64,000 bases of DNA from an uncultured Oscillospiraceae bacterium (GTDB lineage Bacteria > Bacillota > Clostridia > Oscillospirales > Oscillospiraceae): the NCBI GenBank assembly GCA_934597165.1, contig CAKTQP010000002.1:57812-121811 (forward strand). Direction: 5' to 3'. The translations under genes and the position numbers were made by a program. Positions 26,254-32,735 of the stretch are shown piece after piece. How positions within the stretch are numbered: the first letter of the stretch is position 1; each line of letters starts with the position of its first letter. The notes below the pieces were generated by a model. The model saw only the letters and a program-made list of their open reading frames with translations. It ran no database searches and was not told where the DNA came from.

Positions 26254-27013
26254 GGAGCTCACCGCCTTGCGTGAGAACGGTCAGGGTGTCGGAAATTTTG
26301 GCATAGAGCTGTTCCGACGTCTGGTCGCCCTTGTAGAGCTGGTGATACACTTCCCCGTCCTGGAGGAAGAGCACCCGCTTGGCGTGGCTGGCGGCCTTGA
26401 TGGAGTGGGTGACCATGAGGATGGTCTGACCTGCCCCGTTCACCTGTCCGAACAGGCGCAGTAGGGTGTCCGAAGCCTTGGAGTCCAGGGCGCCGGTGGG
26501 TTCGTCGGCCAGGATGATCTGAGGCTCAGTAATGAGGGCACGGGCGACCGCGGCACGCTGCTTTTGACCGCCGGAGACTTCGTAGGGGAACTTCTTCAAG
26601 ATGTGGCTGATGTCCAGGGTCTCGGCGATGGGCTTCAGACGCCGTTCCATCTCCTCGTAGGGCACACCGGCCAGCACCAGGGGCAGATAGATGTTGTCCT
26701 GGAGGGAGAAGGTGTCCAGCAGGTTGAAATCCTGGAACACAAACCCCAGATTATCCCGCCGGAAGGCGGCTAATTTATTCTGAGAGATTTTGGACAGGGA
26801 CTTGCCGTCCAGCAAAATTTCACCGGAGGTGGGACGATCCAGCGCAGCCAGGATGTTCAGCAGGGTGGTCTTACCGGAGCCGGACTCGCCCATGATGGCC
26901 ACGTATTCTCCCGCTTCCACCGTGAAATTCACGTTGCGCAGGGCTTCCACTTGGTTGCCGCCGAAACGGGTGGTGTAAACTTTCTTCAAATGACGCACTT
27001 CTAACAGAGACAT
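26246..27013 (-). CDS. Bce-type ABC transporter ATP-binding protein
   Basis: A 255-residue ATPase of the MacB/BceA class. Walker A 'GESGSGKTT' (~residues 41-49), Q-loop 'FVFQDFNLL', signature 'VSGGQKQR', Walker B 'IILADEPTGALD' and switch His 'VTHS' are all present. ATG follows AAAAGGAGG. It energises the adjacent permease and its gene overlaps it by 8 bases. The promoter region upstream carries a BceR-type box, so expression is probably induced by peptide antibiotics through the neighbouring regulator. Confidence 0.95.
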   Translation of the reverse strand: MSLLEVRHLKKVYTTRFGGNQVEALRNVNFTVEAGEYVAIMGESGSGKTTLLNILAALDRPTSGEILLDGKSLSKISQNKLAAFRRDNLGFVFQDFNLLDTFSLQDNIYLPLVLAGVPYEEMERRLKPIAETLDISHILKKFPYEVSGGQKQRAAVARALITEPQIILADEPTGALDSKASDTLLRLFGQVNGAGQTILMVTHSIKAASHAKRVLFLQDGEVYHQLYKGDQTSEQLYAKISDTLTVLTQGGELHA

Positions 27014-27050
27014 GGCTCATTCCTCCTTTTCGTCCTCTATCTTAACCCAA

Positions 27051-27091
27051 AGCCGGAATGCTTGCCATCGCTTTGGCTTACATTCCGGCTC
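27051..27091 (-). other. Inverted repeat in leader of the Bce transporter operon
   Basis: AGCCGGAATG and CATTCCGGCT flank a 20-base loop in the gap between the kinase gene and the ATPase gene. It could terminate transcripts from the regulator genes or form a leader structure; no strong T-run follows, so its role is open. Confidence 0.4.
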
Positions 27092-27097
27092 TGAACC

Positions 27098-27111
27098 TTA
27101 CAATCCTGTCA
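27098..27111 (-). promoter_or_regulatory. Probable BceR-type binding site
   Basis: On the minus strand the sequence TGACAGGATTGTAA fits the TNACA-N4-TGTAA consensus known for BceR-like regulators. It sits 85 bases upstream of the ATPase start, in the gap where the regulated promoter is expected. The match is seen directly; function is inferred from the consensus and position. Confidence 0.65.
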
Positions 27112-27128
27112 CATTGTCGTCAGAAGGG

Positions 27129-28121
27129 TCATTCCACCACCTGTTCCGCCGCCGCCAGGCCGAGTTGCACCTGCGTCCCTTGTCCAGGGGTGGAGGTGAT
27201 GACGATGGTGTGCCCCAGCTTAGCCAGCACCCGGCGGCAGAGATAGAGGCCGATGCCGGTGGATTTCTTCTGCTCCCGTCCGTTGTGTCCGGTAAATCCC
27301 TTCTCGAACACACGGGGCAGGTCCTCCGGACGGATGCCGATGCCCGTGTCCCCGATGGTCAGGGTCTGGGTAGTGTCCGCCCAGGTGACGGAGATGCGCC
27401 CCTGCTCCGGCGTGTATTTCAGGGCATTGGAAAGGAGCTGACCGATGACAAAGGTCAGCCACTTCTCGTCGGTGAGCACCTTGGCGTGGGTCTCGTCCAA
27501 CTCCAGCTCGATGCGCTTTAAGATGAACAGCCGGGCGTACTTGCGCACGCAGGAGCGGAGGATGGCGTCCAGGTCGTACCGGCGGAGCAGGTAGTCGCTG
27601 CTGTCGCTGTCCAGACGCAGATAAGAGAGCGCCATCTCCACATAGTCCTCCACCTTCCCCAGCTCCGCTGCCAGTAGCTCCGGCCGCACCGGTTCCTCCT
27701 GGAGCAGCAGGCCCATGGCGGCGATGGGGGTTTTAATTTGATGTGCCCACAGGGTGTAGTAGTCGGTCAGCTCTTGGTCACGAGCGGCGTAGTCGGCGGT
27801 CACTTGGGTGTGGTTGTCCGATATGGCGTGGATGAGGGCTTGATAGTCCTGCTCCACCAGGTTGTGGGAGGGGGGCAGGCACTGGGCGGCCTCTTCCGGG
27901 TTCTGCGCCAGCTGGACTAGGCCACGGTGACGGCGGCGATAGTTGCGGAAGTCCAGCAAAAAGACTGGCAGGCAGAGGAAGAGCCAAAAGACCAGGATGT
28001 AGGTAAAGGGTTCCCAGTCCAGATTGTACAGATAGAACATCAGCGCCGTGGAGGCACACAGCAGGCACACCACACAGATGCCCTTCCAGCGCCGTTGGAG
28101 ATAGGAGAAAAAGAACTTCAT
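27129..28121 (-). CDS. BceS-like intramembrane-sensing histidine kinase
   Basis: A 330-residue kinase beginning at ATG 28121, one base after the regulator stop. Two N-terminal transmembrane helices (~residues 13-32 and 37-57) are joined by only a few residues, so there is no extracellular sensor; this layout is typical of Bce kinases that take their signal from the transporter. Phosphoacceptor box 'LWAHQIKTPIAAMGLLL' near 125, and ATPase motifs 'LLSNALKYTP', 'IGDTGIGI' and 'STGIGLYLC' are visible. It should phosphorylate the regulator encoded just upstream. Confidence 0.93.
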   Translation of the reverse strand: MKFFFSYLQRRWKGICVVCLLCASTALMFYLYNLDWEPFTYILVFWLFLCLPVFLLDFRNYRRRHRGLVQLAQNPEEAAQCLPPSHNLVEQDYQALIHAISDNHTQVTADYAARDQELTDYYTLWAHQIKTPIAAMGLLLQEEPVRPELLAAELGKVEDYVEMALSYLRLDSDSSDYLLRRYDLDAILRSCVRKYARLFILKRIELELDETHAKVLTDEKWLTFVIGQLLSNALKYTPEQGRISVTWADTTQTLTIGDTGIGIRPEDLPRVFEKGFTGHNGREQKKSTGIGLYLCRRVLAKLGHTIVITSTPGQGTQVQLGLAAAEQVVE

Positions 28122-28122
28122 G

Positions 28123-28809
28123 TCAGCCTTCCTCCACCACATACCCCACACCCTTCTTGGTGCGGATGAGCCCAGGCAGCCCCGCCTGTTCCAGCTTCTT
28201 GCGCAGTCGGGTCACGTTCACCGTCAGGGTGTTCTCCCCGATGAAGGCGTCCGACTCCCACAGTCGAGTCATCAACGCCTGTCGGGATACCACCTTGCCC
28301 TTCTGCTCCAACAGCAGCTGCAAAATCTTCCATTCATTTTTGGTCAGCTCCACCCGCTGTCCCTTTACCTGTAAGCTCCCGTCCGCCGTGTTCAGCACCG
28401 CGTCCCCGCAGCGGAGCAGGGTGGTGGGGGCGGCAAAGTCGTAGGCGCGGCGGAGCAGCGCTTGAATCTTGGCGGTGAGCACCGGCAGTTCGAAGGGTTT
28501 GGCCACGAAATCGTCGCCGCCCATGTTCATGGCGGTGATGAGGTTCAGGTTGTCCGAGGCGGAGGACAGGAAGAGGATGGGCACGTGGGAGAGCTTGCGA
28601 ATTTCAGCGCACCAGTGGTAGCCGTTGAAGAAGGGCAGGGAGATGTCCAGCAGCACCAGCTGGGGGTCGAAATCGGTGAATTGGGTCAAAACATCGGAGA
28701 AATCCGTCACGCAGTGGGCCACGTACCCCCACCCCTCCAGGTGGTTCTGCACCACACGGGCGATGACCGGGTCATCCTCGACGATCAAAATACGGTAGTT
28801 ATGTTCCAT
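28123..28809 (-). CDS. BceR-like OmpR-family response regulator
   Basis: A 228-residue regulator. The receiver has 'VEDDP' acidic pair, phosphoacceptor in 'LVLLDISLP' (~residue 54), 'LSSAS' and Lys in 'FVAKPFE'. The winged-helix DNA-binding domain follows (LTKNEWKILQLLLEQKGKVVSRQALMTRLW, ENTLTVNVTRLRKKL). It pairs with the downstream kinase and should activate the transporter promoter at 27098. Its own promoter lies within the end of the tetR gene. Confidence 0.95.
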   Translation of the reverse strand: MEHNYRILIVEDDPVIARVVQNHLEGWGYVAHCVTDFSDVLTQFTDFDPQLVLLDISLPFFNGYHWCAEIRKLSHVPILFLSSASDNLNLITAMNMGGDDFVAKPFELPVLTAKIQALLRRAYDFAAPTTLLRCGDAVLNTADGSLQVKGQRVELTKNEWKILQLLLEQKGKVVSRQALMTRLWESDAFIGENTLTVNVTRLRKKLEQAGLPGLIRTKKGVGYVVEEG

Positions 28810-28851
28810 AAAGCCTCCAAATCAAAGCACACGGGAAAAAACGCTGTCCCT

Positions 28852-28880
28852 ATCATAGCAAAAATGGCGGGAGATGTCAC
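28852..28880 (-). promoter_or_regulatory. Promoter of the response regulator/kinase operon
   Basis: On the minus strand, GTGACA (5/6 to -35 consensus), 17 bases, then TATGAT (5/6) preceded by TGC, an extended -10. It overlaps the last codons of the upstream tetR gene and starts about 40 bases before the regulator ATG. Confidence 0.7.
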
Positions 28881-29413
28881 GACGGGAAACAGGAGAATAA
28901 CAGCGACGTCATCTCCTCCTCGCCCTCCAAACACCCGGACTCCACCCACTGCCGAAGCACCATGGTGAATCCCGCCTGAAAGAAGGTCAGCAGGTATCCC
29001 GCCTCTGCCGCCCCGGTGACGCCCTTCCGCTGGCAGTAGGGGAGGATGACGTGCTGATACATGGTGTCGGCGTCCAGAAAGCGCACCGATTCCGGATGAT
29101 GCCGGAGCACGGCCTGATAGAAAAAATGGTGCTGCCGGACATGCCGCAAAAAGAGGGTCAGCGACGCTTTTGAGAGGATGTCCACCTCCGCCAGCGTCTC
29201 GGACAGCTCCTGCCGCAGGTGGGTCTCTATCTGTCCTAACATATCAAATAGATCGGTGTAATGGGCGTAAAAGGTGGAGCGGTTGACGCCGGCCACCTGG
29301 CAGACCTTGGTGACGGTGATGGACTCGAAGGGCGTCTCCTGCAATAGGTGCAGCATGGTGGCCTTCAGGCGCACATCCATGGCGCGGAAGCGTTGGTTGT
29401 TCTTGGTGTTCAT
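28877..29413 (-). CDS. TetR-family regulator of the divergent efflux pump
   Basis: A 178-residue protein; ATG 29413 fits GGGAGGG just upstream better than the ATG at 29425. The N-terminal HTH is typical (FESITVTKVCQVAGVNRSTFYAHYTDLFDML), followed by an all-helical ligand domain of the TetR_C type. It is divergent from the MFS gene, and two palindromes sit in the shared promoter region, so it probably represses the pump until a drug binds. Ligand unknown. Confidence 0.9.
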   Translation of the reverse strand: MNTKNNQRFRAMDVRLKATMLHLLQETPFESITVTKVCQVAGVNRSTFYAHYTDLFDMLGQIETHLRQELSETLAEVDILSKASLTLFLRHVRQHHFFYQAVLRHHPESVRFLDADTMYQHVILPYCQRKGVTGAAEAGYLLTFFQAGFTMVLRQWVESGCLEGEEEMTSLLFSCFPS

Positions 29414-29454
29414 GTACCCTCCCATTAACCCGACACCGGGCGAAAGATTGTTGA

Positions 29455-29483
29455 TTGCGTCGGGGGAACCCCCGTGATAAAAT
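29455..29483 (+). promoter_or_regulatory. Promoter of MFS gene with operator palindrome in the spacer
   Basis: TTGCGT, 17 bases, then TAAAAT. The spacer contains CGGGGGAACCCCCG (29461-29474), a perfect 14-bp palindrome exactly between the two promoter elements, an ideal site for repression by the divergent TetR protein. Confidence 0.6.
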
Positions 29484-29510
29484 CATAAAATACGCAACCG
29501 ATAAAGTCAA
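29482..29510 (-). promoter_or_regulatory. Promoter of the tetR gene
   Basis: On the minus strand TTGACT, a 17-base spacer, and TATGAT. The -10 is next to the GC palindrome at 29461-29474, and a second palindrome CAACAAATGTTG (29508-29519) overlaps the -35, so autoregulation is likely. Confidence 0.65.
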
Positions 29511-29530
29511 CAAATGTTGGAGTAAAGAGT

Positions 29531-30916
29531 ATGAATCAAACCCGAAGAACCTGGATCACCGTCAACCTCATCGTCACCTGTATCGCCTCCTCCTTCCTAC
29601 AGACCGCCCTGACCACCGCCCTGCCGCCCATGATACACGACCTGCACATCTCCGTGTCCAGCGGACAGTGGCTCACCAGCGGGTACTCCCTGGCCATGGG
29701 GATCATGATGCCCCTGACCGCCTTCCTCATCACCCGCTGTCCCACCAAAAAACTCTACCTGAGCGCCATCGGCCTCTTCCTGACCGGCCTGGCTGTCTGT
29801 ATGGTCGCCCCCAATTTCCCCCTCATGATGACCGGGCGCATCCTGCAGGCGTGCAGCAACGGCATCACCACCTCCATGGCTCAGGTGGTCCTCCTGACCA
29901 TCTACCCGCCGGAGCGCCGGGGGAGCATCATGGGCTGGTACGGCCTGTCGGTAGGCGCTGCGCCGGTCATCGCCCCCACCATCGCCGGCGTGCTGGTGGA
30001 CACCCTGGGCTGGCGCACCATCTTCGCCATCGCCTTTGTCATCCTGCTGGCTTCCTTCGTCCTGGCCGTGGCCATGTTCGACGATGTGCTGGAGACCCAG
30101 GTCAAGCAGTTCGATCTGCCCTCCTTCCTCCTCAGCGTCCTGGCCTTCGGCGGCATCACCCTGGGCGTGGGCAACCTGACCGCCAACGGCCTCACCGCAC
30201 CCAACGCCCTGGTGCCCTTGGTCATCGGCCTGGTCACCGGCGTCCTCTTCACCCGGCGGCAGCTCCAGGCGGAGACGCCGTTCCTGAACCTGCGCATCCT
30301 CTCCGGCCACAACTACGCCCTCAGCGTCCTGGGCAGTATGCTCCTCTACTTCGTCATGATGGGCTCCTCCGTCATCATGCCCCTCTACGTCCAGTCCATC
30401 CTGGGCCACAGCGCCACCGTTTCCGGCCTGGTCACCCTGCCCGGCTCCCTGGCTATGGCCATTGTCAGCCCCTTCGCGGGACGATTCTATGACCGATTCG
30501 GCATGAAACGCCTGGCCATCGTGGGCACCTGCTGCCTGCTGGTCAGCAACGCCGGGATGTGCCTGGTGGGAGTGGGCACCAGCTTGGCCGTCCCGGCGCT
30601 GCTCAACGTCATCCGCTGCGTCTCCATCGGCTGCCTCATGATGCCCTTCGTCACCTTCGGCGTCAGCAGCATGGGCAGCACCCACACCGCCCACGGCACC
30701 GCTCTGCTCACCTCCCTGCGCACCATCGCCGGCGCCATCGGCTCCGCCGTCTTCGTGGGCATCCTCCACACTGCCTCCGCTCAGGTCAGTGACACCCTGG
30801 CAGGGGAGGGCGGCATCTACGGCCTGCGCCTGGCCTTTTTGGCCATGACCGCCGTCACCGTGGCCATGCTGGCGGTGCTGCTGCGGGGCATGAGAGCACG
30901 CAGCGGACAGGCGTAA
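29531..30916 (+). CDS. MFS multidrug efflux transporter (DHA2-like)
   Basis: A 461-residue polytopic transporter of the EmrB/QacA type. Visible motifs: 'SFLQTALTTALPPM' in helix 1, 'GQWLTSGYSLAMGIMMPLTAFL', the loop 'RCPTKKLYL' between helices 2 and 3, motif C-like 'GAAPVIAPTIAGVLVD', and many hydrophobic helices across the length, consistent with 12-14 spans. It exports drugs using the proton gradient. ATG has a modest GGAG site 7 bases upstream. Divergent from the tetR gene, which probably controls it. Confidence 0.92.
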   Translation: MNQTRRTWITVNLIVTCIASSFLQTALTTALPPMIHDLHISVSSGQWLTSGYSLAMGIMMPLTAFLITRCPTKKLYLSAIGLFLTGLAVCMVAPNFPLMMTGRILQACSNGITTSMAQVVLLTIYPPERRGSIMGWYGLSVGAAPVIAPTIAGVLVDTLGWRTIFAIAFVILLASFVLAVAMFDDVLETQVKQFDLPSFLLSVLAFGGITLGVGNLTANGLTAPNALVPLVIGLVTGVLFTRRQLQAETPFLNLRILSGHNYALSVLGSMLLYFVMMGSSVIMPLYVQSILGHSATVSGLVTLPGSLAMAIVSPFAGRFYDRFGMKRLAIVGTCCLLVSNAGMCLVGVGTSLAVPALLNVIRCVSIGCLMMPFVTFGVSSMGSTHTAHGTALLTSLRTIAGAIGSAVFVGILHTASAQVSDTLAGEGGIYGLRLAFLAMTAVTVAMLAVLLRGMRARSGQA

Positions 30917-31071
30917 ATAACACCCTTGTTCCCCTTCTTGTCACCCATTGTAATGACTTGTTACTTGAGTTTTTGGCAGATTTGTGGTAGGTTAATAACA
31001 TCCGTGAAACTGTGCGGAAGGGATGACCTGGGTCATCCGCCGATTCACCATAGAAAGAAGGGGTGTTTACG

Positions 31072-32523
31072 ATGAAACCAAAAAGAGCAAGTTCCGGCAA
31101 GCACGTCCGTGCCAAGGGAGACACCAAAGTCAAGCGTAGCCCGAAGGGATTGTTGTTGGCCGCCATCGGCGTCATCGTGGTGCTGCTCCTGGTGGTGTAT
31201 TTTACCATTGCCAGCTCCTATAAAGGCCGTTTCCTGGGTCGTACTACCATCAACGGCCTCAATTGCAGCGGCAAGACCGTCCAGGAAGTGAACACCGCCT
31301 TGAACCTCCAGGCCAAGAACTATGTGCTGACCCTGAAGGAACGGGAGGGCAAGACCGAGACCATCAACGGCGGCGACATCGACCTGACCTACGTGGACAA
31401 CGGGGAAGTGGCAGCCCTGTTGGACGACATCTCCCCCTACGGCTGGCTGTGGTCTCAGATCCGAGGCACCGAGCTGACCGTCAAGGCCAACATGAGCTAT
31501 GACGAGACCAAATTCGAGACCGTTATCAGCCACCTCAGCGCCTTCAACCCCGCCTATGCGGAAGCACCCACCGACGCCCAGATCGTCGCCGGCGACACCC
31601 AGTTCCAGATCCAGAAGGAGAGCGAAGGACGAGAGCTGGACAACGAGAAGGCCCTCAAGCTCATCCAGGAGGGCATCAAGACTGGCGTGACAGAGATTGA
31701 TTTCGAGGCCAGCGAGTGCTATAAAAAGCCCTCCGTGTACGAGAACGACCAGAAGCTGAAGGAACAGCTGGAGAAGGTCAACGGCTACCTGAAGGCCAAG
31801 ATTACATATGACTTTGACGACCGCACCATCGAGGTCACCGCCCAGGACATCATGGCCATGATCGCCCAGGACGACAAGGGGAACTACGGCCTGGACAAAG
31901 CCAAGGTCAAGGAATTTGTCACCACCAAGCTGGCCTACGCTACCGACACCTTTGGCTTGACCCACGCCGTGAAATGCCACGACGGCAAGACCAGAAAGCT
32001 CACCGGCGGCGACTACGGTTGGTGTATCAACCGGGATAAGACCACCGAAGAGCTCATCCCCCTGTTGGAGTCCGGCGCGGAGAAGAAGATCGAACCGGCC
32101 TACCTGTACAGCGCCAAGTCCCGTGCCAAGGACGACATCGGCGGTACTTATGTGGAGATCAGCATCAGCAAGCAGACCCTGTGGTGCTATAAGAACGGCA
32201 AGGAGATTCTGGAGACCCCGGTGGTCACCGGCAACATCAGCAAGGGCAACGGCACCCCCAAGGGCAGCGTCTGGGCCATCGACGCCAAGAAGAGCCCTGC
32301 TGTCCTGGGCACCATTGAGACCATGGGTTATAGCTCTCCCGTCACCTATTGGATGCCCTATTGCGGCAACGTGGGTATGCACGACGCCGACGGCTGGCGG
32401 CACGAGTACGGCGGCCAGATCTACAAGACCAACGGCTCCCACGGCTGCGTGAATATGCCCAAGGCAGCGGCCAGGACCGTGTACAACACGCTGGAGATCG
32501 GCAGCGCCGTTGTGGTGTACTGA
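31072..32523 (+). CDS. L,D-transpeptidase (YkuD) with peptidoglycan-binding domain
   Basis: A 483-residue membrane-anchored enzyme, ATG 31072 after GAAAGGGG. One N-terminal transmembrane helix (GLLLAAIGVIVVLLLVVYF, ~residues 27-46), then a PG_binding_4-type region repeated twice (for example 'GKTVQEVNTALN' and 'TTKLAYATDTFGLTHAVK...YGWCINRDKT'), then the YkuD domain from about residue 360 with the catalytic motif 'NGSHGCVNMP' near the end. It makes 3-3 cross-links in peptidoglycan or attaches proteins outside the cell. Single-gene unit with its own terminator. Confidence 0.94.
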   Translation: MKPKRASSGKHVRAKGDTKVKRSPKGLLLAAIGVIVVLLLVVYFTIASSYKGRFLGRTTINGLNCSGKTVQEVNTALNLQAKNYVLTLKEREGKTETINGGDIDLTYVDNGEVAALLDDISPYGWLWSQIRGTELTVKANMSYDETKFETVISHLSAFNPAYAEAPTDAQIVAGDTQFQIQKESEGRELDNEKALKLIQEGIKTGVTEIDFEASECYKKPSVYENDQKLKEQLEKVNGYLKAKITYDFDDRTIEVTAQDIMAMIAQDDKGNYGLDKAKVKEFVTTKLAYATDTFGLTHAVKCHDGKTRKLTGGDYGWCINRDKTTEELIPLLESGAEKKIEPAYLYSAKSRAKDDIGGTYVEISISKQTLWCYKNGKEILETPVVTGNISKGNGTPKGSVWAIDAKKSPAVLGTIETMGYSSPVTYWMPYCGNVGMHDADGWRHEYGGQIYKTNGSHGCVNMPKAAARTVYNTLEIGSAVVVY

Positions 32524-32543
32524 CGGCTTTTGAAACAGACGAG

Positions 32544-32577
32544 AAAAATCCGAGGAAGAAAATTTCCTCGGATTTTT
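32544..32577 (+). terminator. Intrinsic terminator after the L,D-transpeptidase gene
   Basis: AAAAATCCGAGGAA and TTCCTCGGATTTTT form a 14-bp perfect stem with a 6-base loop and a T-run, 20 bases after the stop codon. Confidence 0.9.
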
Positions 32578-32594
32578 TCATGCAGTTGGACGGC

Positions 32595-32623
32595 TTGACA
32601 GAACTGGCAGAATGCAGTATCAT
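32595..32623 (+). promoter_or_regulatory. Promoter of the copper ATPase gene
   Basis: TTGACA, 17 bases, TATCAT (5/6). It lies 112 bases before the ATG. An inverted repeat TTAGGG-N8-CCCTAA at 32685-32704 lies between promoter and gene and could be a metal-regulator site, though it does not match a box I know. Confidence 0.6.
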
Positions 32624-32735
32624 GAGCCCAGAAACGAAAATCCCCCTTGCTCGATAGGAAATTAGGGGATTATGGATGATATGGTTAGGGAAAGGTAACC
32701 CTAATCAGAAGCACAGAGAAAGATTGGAGGTCAAC

